From CAZVXI01 sp964631295 (GTDB lineage: Bacteria; Planctomycetota; Phycisphaerae; Phycisphaerales; SM1A02), in assembly GCA_964631295.1 (NCBI GenBank), contig CAZVXI010000048.1, forward strand, positions 1 to 19,764: a stretch of DNA of 19,764 bases. The letters run 5' to 3'. Each line of letters begins with the position of its first letter. The first letter of the stretch is position 1. The notes below the pieces were generated by a model, which did not search any database, was not told where the DNA came from, and worked only from the letters and a program-made list of their open reading frames with translations. The position numbers and the translations under genes are program-made. Positions 5,926 to 13,658 of this stretch are shown in pieces.

Positions 5926-8559
5926 ATGACCAACCGCGACGATCAACGGAATCGCGACGCAGACACAATCGACGGCGCCGCGACGCCCGATGCAAGCCAG
6001 TCTGCGCCGCGCGTTGATCGTGAGGCAGCGACGATTGATGGTGCATCGGCAGGGGCGGCGGGGGATACCAACCGAACCGTTGATCGCGACGCACCGACGC
6101 TGGACGGCACGGCGCCGCCATCGCCGAGTGCAGCAACTGACCCTGCCGATCCCGACGCGACGGTTGTATCGAGCCATGTCGGTGCTGCCGAGACGATCGC
6201 AGGTGAGGCAATCCCCGCGGCGATGCCTGAGCGTATCGCGGGCTACAAGTTGATCCGCCCGATCGCGTCCGGCGGGATGGGAACCGTCTTCCTCGCAGAA
6301 CAGGAACATCCACAGCGTCTCGTTGCGCTCAAGGTTATGAAGCAGGGCCTCGCGTCGCGGTCGGCGCTGCGACGCTTCGAATACGAGTCTGAGATTCTCG
6401 GCCGACTGCGCCACCCCGGCATCGCTCAGGTGTATGAGGCCGGCATGCACGATGACGGCTCCGGAGGCGTGCCGTACTTCGCGATGGAGTACGTCGCCGA
6501 CGCGCGCATTCTCACCGATTATGTCACCACCAATCGCCTGAACGAAAGCGAATGCCTCGAACTGTTCGTCGACATATGCGATGCTGTCCATCACGGCCAC
6601 CAGAAGGGAATCGTTCACCGCGACCTCAAACCCGCGAACATCCTCGTGGATCTTACCGGCCAGGTGAAAGTCATTGACTTCGGCGTCGCCCGTACAACCG
6701 ACGCCGATCGTACTGACACGCTGCAGACACAGGTCGGCCAACTCGTCGGCACTGTTCAGTACATGAGCCCGGAACAGATCGAGGCTGATCCCAACGACAT
6801 CGACACGCGTTCAGATGTGTACGCACTGGGTCTGTGCCTGTACGAGATGCTCAGTGGCCGCTTGCCGTACGACCTGGAAGCCCTGCCACTACACGAAGCA
6901 ACGCGGATCATTCAACACGTTGAACCACGCCGACTCAGTACGTTCGCGCCCGAAGTTCGAGGCGATATCGAGACAATCGTCCTGCACGCGCTTGAGAAAG
7001 AACGCGACCGCCGTTACCAGTCCGCCCATGACTTCGCAGCCGACATTCGACGCTACCTGAAGTATGAACCGATCGTCGCGCGTCCGCCGAGCACGTGGTA
7101 CATAACGACGCGATTTGTCCGCCGTAATCGGGTCGTTGTCGGGTTCGTCACTGCGCTGTTTCTGGCACTGATCGGCGGGATCTTCGGCATCAGCGCTGCG
7201 CTTATAAAAGCTGAGAACGAACGGGAGATCGCCGTCGCCAACTGGACCCGCGCCGAGATCGCCCAGGGAATCTGGGATCATGCGATGGAGCAGGTCACGG
7301 CACGCGAGGGTGGAACGAACAATGCGCGCATTGTTGACCTGCTCGATGTCATCGATGTGGAAATCGACACGACCGTGCAGGATCAGCCCGATGTTGAAGC
7401 GCACATCCGCAGGTCCATTGGAAATGCATACAAATCTGTTGGTGAGTATGTAAGAGCGGCGCGGCAGTTGCGGGCGGCGCTGCGTATTCGCAGAGAACTG
7501 ACACCCGAACCAACTGCCGCACTGGCGCTGCTGATGCGCGACCTCGGATCTGTGCTCTGGTTTAATGGTGAGTTTGCGCGTGCAGAACCTCTGTTCCGCG
7601 AGTCGCTGGAAGTGCTGCGATCTCTTGACGGGGATGAAGCCAGTGATGAAGAAACCGCCAACGCGCTGAACTACCTCGCAGCATGCCTCAACTCGCAACA
7701 GGACTACCCACGCGCCGAGGAGCTGTATCGGGAAGCGCTCGACATGCGGATGGCAATCCTTCTGAATGCGTCCGAGGCTGCCACGCGCGCAGATGCGCGT
7801 GAAAAGATAGCCCGCAGCAAGAACAATCTCGCCACATCACTCATGTCGCAAGGCAAGTATGAACAGGCGCAGATGTACCTTGCAGATGCAATCGACATCG
7901 TCGCAGAGCTGCGCGGCGGCCGCGATCATATTGACGTCGCGCGAGGACTCTCTAACCTCGGTCGCTGCATGGCCGCACTTGGCAAAACTGGCGAGGCGCG
8001 CGATGCATTCATCGAATCACTGAAAACAAAGCGCGCTCAGTTGCAGCCCGGTCATTCCTCAATCGCAGCCACACTGCACTACCTCGCCGAGCTGTCTTAT
8101 CGCGAAGCTCAGTACGCTGATGCAGAGAACGAGGCGCGCGAAGCGCTTGCGATCCGACAGGGTGCGTTCCGCCCCGGGCACCGAAGAACATGTGAGTCTG
8201 CAGAACTGCTGGCAAAGGCGATCGAGGCGCAGGGGCGCTGGGAAGATGCTCACGTCGGCTGGCTCGATACTGTGGCGTGCCTCGAAGCGCAGAATCCGCA
8301 GCGAAGTTCATCCATCGAACTCACGCGACAGCATGCAGCATCAATGCTGATCGAACTCGATCGGGCACCGGAAGCTGAGCCGGTCATGCTCGCTGCTCAT
8401 GAGGCGATCGTCGCGGCACAGGATTCGGTCGCGGCCGACATCCGCACGTCCTGCGATTCCATGATTCGCCTGTACGAAGCGCTTGATCAACCTGAACAGG
8501 TCGCCCGCTACCAGCAGATGCGCGATGCGCTTGCCGCGGATGGGGACAGTGATCCATGA
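5926..8559 (+). CDS. Membrane Ser/Thr protein kinase (PknB-like) with TPR tail
   Basis: This 877-residue protein has an N-terminal Thr/Asp-rich linker with a 22-residue periodic repeat (about 8-93), then a Hanks-type kinase domain (about 106-375). Kinase motifs are all present: glycine loop IASGGMGTVF, Lys136 in VALKVM, Glu154, catalytic Asp233 in HRDLKPAN, Asp251 of DFG, and GTVQYMSPEQ closing the activation segment. One membrane segment (about 403-425) is followed by TPR-type helical pairs (about 470-850; for example NALNYLAACLNSQQDYPRAEELYREAL). This layout is common in planctomycetes. The TPR region would be on the other side of the membrane from the kinase and could act as sensor or scaffold. 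Substrates are unknown. It has its own extended -10 and a Shine-Dalgarno site 9 nt before ATG. Confidence 0.93.
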   Translation: MTNRDDQRNRDADTIDGAATPDASQSAPRVDREAATIDGASAGAAGDTNRTVDRDAPTLDGTAPPSPSAATDPADPDATVVSSHVGAAETIAGEAIPAAMPERIAGYKLIRPIASGGMGTVFLAEQEHPQRLVALKVMKQGLASRSALRRFEYESEILGRLRHPGIAQVYEAGMHDDGSGGVPYFAMEYVADARILTDYVTTNRLNESECLELFVDICDAVHHGHQKGIVHRDLKPANILVDLTGQVKVIDFGVARTTDADRTDTLQTQVGQLVGTVQYMSPEQIEADPNDIDTRSDVYALGLCLYEMLSGRLPYDLEALPLHEATRIIQHVEPRRLSTFAPEVRGDIETIVLHALEKERDRRYQSAHDFAADIRRYLKYEPIVARPPSTWYITTRFVRRNRVVVGFVTALFLALIGGIFGISAALIKAENEREIAVANWTRAEIAQGIWDHAMEQVTAREGGTNNARIVDLLDVIDVEIDTTVQDQPDVEAHIRRSIGNAYKSVGEYVRAARQLRAALRIRRELTPEPTAALALLMRDLGSVLWFNGEFARAEPLFRESLEVLRSLDGDEASDEETANALNYLAACLNSQQDYPRAEELYREALDMRMAILLNASEAATRADAREKIARSKNNLATSLMSQGKYEQAQMYLADAIDIVAELRGGRDHIDVARGLSNLGRCMAALGKTGEARDAFIESLKTKRAQLQPGHSSIAATLHYLAELSYREAQYADAENEAREALAIRQGAFRPGHRRTCESAELLAKAIEAQGRWEDAHVGWLDTVACLEAQNPQRSSSIELTRQHAASMLIELDRAPEAEPVMLAAHEAIVAAQDSVAADIRTSCDSMIRLYEALDQPEQVARYQQMRDALAADGDSDP
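5950..6204 (+). repeat. Coding repeat in the kinase N-terminus (22-residue period)
   Basis: Thr14, Thr36, Thr58 and Thr79 lie at intervals of 22, 22 and 21 residues. The first three sit in near-identical settings: DADTIDGA, EAATIDGA and DAPTLDGT. A fourth, weaker unit reads DATVVS, and a half-unit, AAETIAGE, has Thr90. DNA identity between units is partial, so the repeat is old or selected at protein level. Confidence 0.7.
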
Positions 8560-8571
8560 TGCAAGTTGCAG

Positions 8572-8577
8572 TATGAT
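8572..8577 (+). promoter_or_regulatory. Candidate -10 box for the isomerase gene
   Basis: TATGAT lies 40 nt before the ATG at 8618, between the end of the kinase gene and the isomerase gene. It would give a short leader with AAGGA (8606-8610) 7 nt before ATG. No convincing -35 box is seen. Confidence 0.35.
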
Positions 8578-8617
8578 CCATGCCACGGACCTGACACTCA
8601 TCGGCAAGGACATCTCC

Positions 8618-9763
8618 ATGGCACTTCCAGATCTTCGACCACAGCAGCACCTGCGCACCGGCAATGCCCTGCTTGCGCACATGAACGAGTTCAACCTCAA
8701 CCTGCGATTCTCCGCGGGCATCTGGTTTTTCTCACCCGCCTTCAGCCGGTTCCACGACAAGTATCAGGACGACCTCACCATCGAGCAGCGGCTGGATATC
8801 GCCGCCTCGCTTGCTGATGACGGCCTCGTCGGACTTGAAGCGCACTACCCCAATGAAGTCAACGAGGACAACATCGACTTGTGGAAGTCGTTCAGCCGTG
8901 ACACTGGCATCCGCCTGATCACGGTCATTCCGCTGCTGTTCTGGGACACACAGTTCGAGTTCGGGTCGTTGTCGAATCCGATCGATTCTGTTCGCCGCAC
9001 TGCGATCGAACGCACAAGGCGTGCTCTTGAGATGAACCGCGAACTGGATACCGACTTCGCAGTCGTCTGGCCGGGCATTGATGGCTACGAGAACCCGATG
9101 GGCATGGACTTCGCTGCTGCCCGGCATCGCTTTGCCTCGGGTCTTGCGCAAGCCATGGACGCAGTGCCCGCAGTGCGCATCGCATTCGAACCGAAGCCAT
9201 ACGAGCCGCGTGGCCGCATCCTGTTCGGCACGACTCCGGAGGGTGTGCTGCTCGGGCATATGGTCGAGTCGATGCTCACCCACGCGGACAATCGGCGGCT
9301 GCTTGCTGAAGACCACACACTGTGCTGCATGAACCCTGAAGTCGGCCACGTCCTGATGGGTTTCGAAGACCTCGCGTATGCGTTCAGTTGGCCTCTCAGT
9401 GAAGGCCGCCTTGCCCACTCGCACTGGAACAGCCAGCCGCTGGGCAACTACGACCAAGACCTCAACGTCGGTGTGATCTCACCGGAGCAGATCGAAGCGC
9501 TTCTTTACACCCTCAAGATGCACGGCTACGGCGGCTACTTCGGCATTGATGTGAACCCGGAACGCATGCCAGTCGCCACCGCGCTGCGCAACTCGATGGA
9601 TGCGATCCGCGCAGCCAACGATCGTGTAAACGCACTTGACCATGAAGCAATCATGTTCGCGCACAACAACCCACAGGATGCCCGCGGCTGGCTGGAGGCA
9701 TACATGATCCGCCAGCGCGCTCCACAGTCGAGTTTGCTCCGCGATCTGCCGAGGCCGTGCTGA
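8618..9763 (+). CDS. Xylose-isomerase-like TIM-barrel sugar isomerase
   Basis: This 381-residue protein matches class I xylose isomerases (about 385-395 aa). Conserved positions, numbered from actinobacterial XylA knowledge, are EPKP with Glu191 and Lys193 (E181, K183), NPEVGH with Glu241 and His244 (E217, H220), YDQD with Asp279 and Asp281 (D255, D257), and Asp311 (D287). Spacing between His244 and Asp311 matches the reference exactly. At the D245 metal position this protein has His269 (HSHWNSQ instead of HIDLNGQ). The His54 counterpart is probably His76 in EAHYPNEV. The start is ATG 8618 with AAGGA 7 nt upstream; an upstream frame start at 8483 overlaps the kinase. Its place before xylB favours an aldose-ketose isomerase, but the altered site leaves the sugar open. 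Confidence 0.82.
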   Translation: MALPDLRPQQHLRTGNALLAHMNEFNLNLRFSAGIWFFSPAFSRFHDKYQDDLTIEQRLDIAASLADDGLVGLEAHYPNEVNEDNIDLWKSFSRDTGIRLITVIPLLFWDTQFEFGSLSNPIDSVRRTAIERTRRALEMNRELDTDFAVVWPGIDGYENPMGMDFAAARHRFASGLAQAMDAVPAVRIAFEPKPYEPRGRILFGTTPEGVLLGHMVESMLTHADNRRLLAEDHTLCCMNPEVGHVLMGFEDLAYAFSWPLSEGRLAHSHWNSQPLGNYDQDLNVGVISPEQIEALLYTLKMHGYGGYFGIDVNPERMPVATALRNSMDAIRAANDRVNALDHEAIMFAHNNPQDARGWLEAYMIRQRAPQSSLLRDLPRPC

Positions 9764-9830
9764 GTTATCAGTCTGACAGGGGATGCACCGCTGAGTGCGC
9801 AGAGGGCGCTGAGAGTAGAGAGGCATTGAC

Positions 9831-10070
9831 ATGCAGTTGACTCTATCCAACAACGAGAGGACGTTCGTATCGATGACGCTCGCGCTGACTGTGAGTGATA
9901 TCGACTCATTCATTCGTCTTCTGACCGAACTCAAGCACGATCCGACGCAACACTTACACGTAACTTCCAGTGACGATGCGTATCTTGACATTGAAGTTGG
10001 CGTGCAACCTGACGATCAGGCAAGCAATGGGACCATACTCGGCTTGGCAATAGACCCAGACGATGTCTGA
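9831..10070 (+). CDS. Small protein of unknown function between the isomerase and xylB
   Basis: This 79-residue acidic protein is preceded by AGAGAGG, 7 nt before the ATG at 9831. It lies on the same strand and in line with the isomerase (67-nt gap) and xylB (39-nt gap). It has no signal peptide or membrane segment. It appears to have an N-terminal strand (QLTLSNNER), a short helix (SDIDSFIRLLTEL), an HLHVTSSDD segment and another strand (YLDIEVGVQ). The pattern is loosely reminiscent of small Imm32-like proteins, but the resemblance is weak and no toxin gene is nearby. A chance open frame is possible, though clean spacing and a ribosome site favour a real gene. An internal ATG at 9873 is an alternative start. 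Function unknown. Confidence 0.55.
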   Translation: MQLTLSNNERTFVSMTLALTVSDIDSFIRLLTELKHDPTQHLHVTSSDDAYLDIEVGVQPDDQASNGTILGLAIDPDDV

Positions 10071-10096
10071 CACTCCGCGCCCCAACTCCTCGGCGG

Positions 10097-10102
10097 TACA
10101 CT
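10097..10102 (+). promoter_or_regulatory. Candidate leaderless -10 box for xylB
   Basis: TACACT is 7 nt before the ATG at 10110, and the intervening CTCCTCC is the complement of a Shine-Dalgarno site rather than one. Box and spacing are the same as at paaY. This suggests xylB can be transcribed on its own as a leaderless mRNA. Confidence 0.42.
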
Positions 10103-10109
10103 CTCCTCC

Positions 10110-11618
10110 ATGGCAAGCTCAAGCACACATGTCATCGGTATCGACGTCGGCACGGGCGGCGCAAAGGTCATCATCATCGACGCGGCGGGAAATGTCGCGG
10201 CGAATGTGACGATCCCGTATCCACTTTCCACGCCCAAGCCGCTGTGGTCGGAGCAGTCGCCCGATGACTGGTGGAACGCCACTTGCGAAGGCATCAAGCG
10301 CGCAGTGCTGGAGGCACATCTCGCGCCCGAGCAGATCGCGGCCGTCGGCCTGACCGGCCAGATGCATGGGCTCGTCATGCTCGACAGTGCAGGCGACGTG
10401 CTCCGCCCTGCCATCCTCTGGAATGATCAGCGCACCGGCGCGCAGTGTGATGCGATTCATGAGCGCGTCGGGCTCGAACGCATGATCGAGATCACCGGCA
10501 AGCCGGCGCTCACCGGCTTCACCGCGCCGAAGATTCTCTGGGTGCGCGACCACGAACCGGACGTATACGCGCACACGCGCACGATGCTGCTGCCGAAGGA
10601 TTTCGTTCGCAGCCGCCTGACCGGTGGGTGCTTCAGCGATGTGGCGGATGCGTCGGGAACGTCTTTGTTTGATGTACGCAACCGCGACTGGTCGCAGGAG
10701 ATACTTGCTGCGCTCGATGTCCCGCGTGATGTGCTGCCTGATGTCACGGAAAGCCCGGTTGCGAGTGCAACGATCAGTGACGCTGGCGCTGCAGCAACAG
10801 GGCTGCTCGAAGGTACGCCTGTCGTTGCCGGCGCAGGTGATCAGGCGGCTGAGGCGATCGGCTGCGGGCTTGTGGAAGGCGGCGCGGTGTCGGTTGCTGT
10901 GGGAACATCGGGCGTCGTGTTTGCTGTGACCGATTCGATGCGCACAGACCCGGCAGGCCGATTGCATGCCTATTGCCACGCGATGCCCGGCATGTGGCAC
11001 GTGATGGGCGTGATGCTCTCAGCCGGCGGGAGCCTGCGATGGTTCCACGACGCAGTGTGGCGCGCCGGGGATCGTGATGAATATGATGCGCTCGTCGCTG
11101 CGGCAGCATCAGTCGAGCCGGGATGTGAGGGACTCACGTTCCTTCCCTATCTGACAGGCGAGCGCACGCCCCATGCTGATCCATATGCACGCGGCGCGTT
11201 CGTCGGGCTGACGCTCCGGCACGACCGCGCTCACATGGCCCGGGCTGTCATCGAGGGCGTGACGTTCGGCCTGATGGACAGCGTCTTGCTGGCGCGCGAG
11301 ATGGGTGTCGAGATTCCGCGTGTGCGCGTCTCTGGCGGCGGGGCACGCAGCGCAATGTGGCGGCAGATCATGGCAGATGTGTTCAACGCAGAGATTGCGA
11401 CCATCAATGTCTCGGAAGGAGCGGCCTTCGGAGCAGCCATCCTCGCCCTCGTTGGCGGCGGCCTGGCAGGCGATGTGCCATCAGCATGCGGATCCGTCGT
11501 GCGAGAAACGGCAGCAACCCAGCCTGCCGAGCCCGGCCGGTACGAAGACGCATATGAGCATTATCGGACGCTCTACCCTGCCCTCAAGCCGCATTTTCGG
11601 TCGCTGCACAAGGCATGA
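10110..11618 (+). CDS. xylB: Xylulokinase
   Basis: This 502-residue FGGY-family sugar kinase is of typical length (E. coli XylB is 484 aa). It phosphorylates D-xylulose to xylulose 5-phosphate, which enters the pentose phosphate pathway. It shows the phosphate loop IGIDVGTGGAKVIIID (9-24), the substrate region GLTGQMHGLVMLD (80-92), AILWNDQRT (101-109), the catalytic Asp244 in AGAGDQAAEAIG, GTSGVVF, and the C-terminal adenosine-site motif VSGGGARSAMWRQIMADVF. TGQMHGLV and WNDQRT point to xylulose rather than glycerol or gluconate. It follows the isomerase-like gene and a small unknown protein on the same strand. The start is ATG 10110; there is no ribosome site but TACACT lies 7 nt upstream. 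Confidence 0.93.
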   Translation: MASSSTHVIGIDVGTGGAKVIIIDAAGNVAANVTIPYPLSTPKPLWSEQSPDDWWNATCEGIKRAVLEAHLAPEQIAAVGLTGQMHGLVMLDSAGDVLRPAILWNDQRTGAQCDAIHERVGLERMIEITGKPALTGFTAPKILWVRDHEPDVYAHTRTMLLPKDFVRSRLTGGCFSDVADASGTSLFDVRNRDWSQEILAALDVPRDVLPDVTESPVASATISDAGAAATGLLEGTPVVAGAGDQAAEAIGCGLVEGGAVSVAVGTSGVVFAVTDSMRTDPAGRLHAYCHAMPGMWHVMGVMLSAGGSLRWFHDAVWRAGDRDEYDALVAAAASVEPGCEGLTFLPYLTGERTPHADPYARGAFVGLTLRHDRAHMARAVIEGVTFGLMDSVLLAREMGVEIPRVRVSGGGARSAMWRQIMADVFNAEIATINVSEGAAFGAAILALVGGGLAGDVPSACGSVVRETAATQPAEPGRYEDAYEHYRTLYPALKPHFRSLHKA

Positions 11619-11723
11619 GAGCCGCCTTCAAGCAGTCCAGACGACGATTCCGTGCAATAAGGTCGCTCTTGTCCGCGTTTCACCGTTGCCATCCGGCGAA
11701 CAAGCGCCGATGATTGGAAGGTC

Positions 11724-12140
11724 ATGCCGACACGTTTCTCTCACAGACTGATTGCATTCCTGCTGGCGATGTTCATGCCGCTGTGCTGCTGCAGGCTGCA
11801 CATAGTGGCCGGGCACTTCGAAGGTGCTTCCGTCGCGGCTGCGCACGCGCAGCCCTGCTGCTCCAAGTGTGAGACCGGTGCCCAGAATGGCGAGCCTTCT
11901 GAGGAAAACCGCAGTGGCGGATGCACGGGCTGCTGCACCAAGTTTGCCGGCGGATCGCTCGACTGGTCGCCGCCTGTTGATGAAATCGGCAGAGACCTCC
12001 CCGCATGGTCGTTGGAGATTGAGACTGTCGAAGCAGATTCGATCGGTTTCGCTGCGAACACTTTCGCTCGGGCCGGCCCGCTGCAACCGACTCGACGAGT
12101 GTCCTCGCTCGTGGCCATGCACTGCGAACTGCTCGTTTAG
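11724..12140 (+). CDS. Cys-rich secreted small protein heading the exporter operon
   Basis: This 138-residue protein has a hydrophobic N-terminus (LIAFLLAMFMPL, residues 9-20) ending in three Cys (21-23). It then has the clusters CCSKC (45-49) and CTGCC (67-71) and a final Cys134 in the C-terminal LVAMHCELLV. A signal peptidase site may lie at AHA-Q (42/43); no standard lipobox fits. Similar proteins with CCxxC and CxxCC and a hydrophobic MHC-like end occur, as I recall, before metal-efflux genes in planctomycetes. Proteobacterial CopL is a functional analogy only. The Cys pairs could bind soft metal ions. A GGAAGG lies only 2 nt before ATG, which is unusually close. The gene is 84 nt before the TolC-like gene. 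It may be a metal-binding partner or a translated regulatory leader. Function not known. Confidence 0.7.
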   Translation: MPTRFSHRLIAFLLAMFMPLCCCRLHIVAGHFEGASVAAAHAQPCCSKCETGAQNGEPSEENRSGGCTGCCTKFAGGSLDWSPPVDEIGRDLPAWSLEIETVEADSIGFAANTFARAGPLQPTRRVSSLVAMHCELLV

Positions 12141-12224
12141 CACGTTCATTCAACCACCGTCGCATGTTCGGGCTCACACCCGGCATGCATGTTCCATGCG
12201 CTGTCTCTGGCGCCTGATGTGTTG

Positions 12225-13658
12225 ATGAACGAGCATTTTCTTGTGAACTACAAACGAAACGACCAACCACGCGTGGTCACGGTGATGGCGCTGCTGTCGA
12301 CATTGCCACTGATTGGCTGCGCATCGCTTGATCCCACAAACGATATTGCCCGCTCTGCTGCGCTTGCCTCCGAGCGCACTGGCGTTGCTGCTGACTGGTC
12401 AGCCGCGTGGGACGAACCTCACCCTGCATGGGATGGCGAATCACCGCTGACTGCGGACATCGCCGTGCAGGTCGCGCTGCACAACAATCGCCCGATCCGG
12501 GGACAGGTCGAGCAAATCTCCGCGATGCGCGCCGACTATGTGCAGGCGCATCTGCCACCCAATCCGGTGATCAACCTCGCAGCAGGTGCAACACTGGACT
12601 CGCTCGGTGGATCACCATTACAAGTAGCGCTGATCCAGCAACTTGCGTGGCTGTGGCAGCGCGATGCAGCAATCAACGAGCGCGACAGTGAACGCCTGGC
12701 AGTCATCCTCACCACGGGTGATGCAGCCATCGAACTTGCCTCGGATGTACGAACTGGCCATGCACGAATCGTCCATGCTCAGCGTGCAGTTGCAATCCGC
12801 GAGCAGGATCTCGCCTCCAGCGAGCGCGTTGAACAAGCCCTGCGCGACTTGTATGCCGCCGGCGAAGCATCACAACTTGACCTCAACCGCGCATCGCTCG
12901 ACACGCAGACCGCCCATGCCGCACTCACCTCTGCCTGGTCCACCTGCGAGCGCGCGAAGCGGGCCTTTCTGGAAGTGCTCGGGCTTGCCAACCACCACAC
13001 ACAATGGGCGGCAACCTGCAGCGAAGCCTCCATTGATCTGCCAGCCAACGAAGAAGTGCTCGTCCAGCGAGCGGTCGCGCAGCGGCTCGACATTCAGGCC
13101 GCTGCCGCTCTGGAGTCTGCGCGGGCAGCACGCATCGGCCTCGCCGAAAGGCGGCGTCTGCCCGATGTCGCATTCGGCATTGCGTATGAGGAAAACTTCA
13201 ATGATCGACCGGCTGTTATCCCCTCGCTGCGCATCACACCGAAGATCTTCGACGACGGCTCTGCTGCACTTGCCCGCGCACGCTCTGAGTATCGGCAGGC
13301 CGAGATTGAAACCAACCGGGTCATGCAGCGGGCCATCACACAGACGCGGGATGCATTCATCGCACTCACGACAGCCGACAAGAACGCCAGGCGATTCGCG
13401 GAGCAGATGATCACACTCGCCCAACGCAATGCCGTCGCTGCGGAGCAGGCGTTTGACGCTGGCACGATGGACGTCGCTGCCATGTTCAACATCCGCAGAC
13501 AAACCTATGCCGTGCAGTTGCGGCTCAACGAACTGCAGTTGGAACGCCGCCAGGCATTGTTTGCGCTCGAACGCGCGATCGGAGGCACACTTTCTGCCGA
13601 CAGCCATGTCGCGTCCGGTGAAGATGCGTCATCGTCGACGAAAGGAGCATCATCATGA
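12225..13658 (+). CDS. TolC-family outer membrane efflux lipoprotein
   Basis: This 477-residue protein is an outer membrane channel of tripartite exporters. The N-terminus has a hydrophobic stretch ending in the lipobox LIGC (Cys32), so it is probably lipid-anchored. Two long helical regions typical of the TolC fold follow (about 70-245 and 275-460), for example QALRDLYAAGEASQLDLNRASLD and the second-half equivalent MITLAQRNAVAAEQAFDAGTMD. These are the duplicated OEP repeats. The start is uncertain: 12225 is chosen because it gives a plausible signal peptide, but 12189, 12243 (GTG) and 12285 are possible, and none has a strong ribosome site. Its stop overlaps the start of the HlyD gene by ATGA (13655-13658), so the two are translationally coupled. 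Confidence 0.87.
   Translation: MNEHFLVNYKRNDQPRVVTVMALLSTLPLIGCASLDPTNDIARSAALASERTGVAADWSAAWDEPHPAWDGESPLTADIAVQVALHNNRPIRGQVEQISAMRADYVQAHLPPNPVINLAAGATLDSLGGSPLQVALIQQLAWLWQRDAAINERDSERLAVILTTGDAAIELASDVRTGHARIVHAQRAVAIREQDLASSERVEQALRDLYAAGEASQLDLNRASLDTQTAHAALTSAWSTCERAKRAFLEVLGLANHHTQWAATCSEASIDLPANEEVLVQRAVAQRLDIQAAAALESARAARIGLAERRRLPDVAFGIAYEENFNDRPAVIPSLRITPKIFDDGSAALARARSEYRQAEIETNRVMQRAITQTRDAFIALTTADKNARRFAEQMITLAQRNAVAAEQAFDAGTMDVAAMFNIRRQTYAVQLRLNELQLERRQALFALERAIGGTLSADSHVASGEDASSSTKGASS

Noticed and set aside
5809..6741. Long minus-strand open frame (310 codons) opposite the kinase gene
   Set aside because: It lies antisense to conserved kinase motifs, has no recognisable domains and reflects the G/C-ending codons of the real gene. 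Other long antisense frames (2553-3371 plus, 8732-9457 minus, 10119-11000 minus) are rejected for the same reason.
8550..8582. Direct repeat TGATCCATG, two copies 24 nt apart
   Set aside because: Nine bases, one copy inside the end of the kinase gene; probably chance.
8483..8617. Upstream start of the isomerase frame
   Set aside because: It would overlap the kinase gene by 77 nt; ATG 8618 has AAGGA at 7 nt and fits the usual length.
11609..11629. Hairpin around the xylB stop codon (AAGGC with GCCTT)
   Set aside because: Only 5 bp and no T-run; too weak to call a terminator.
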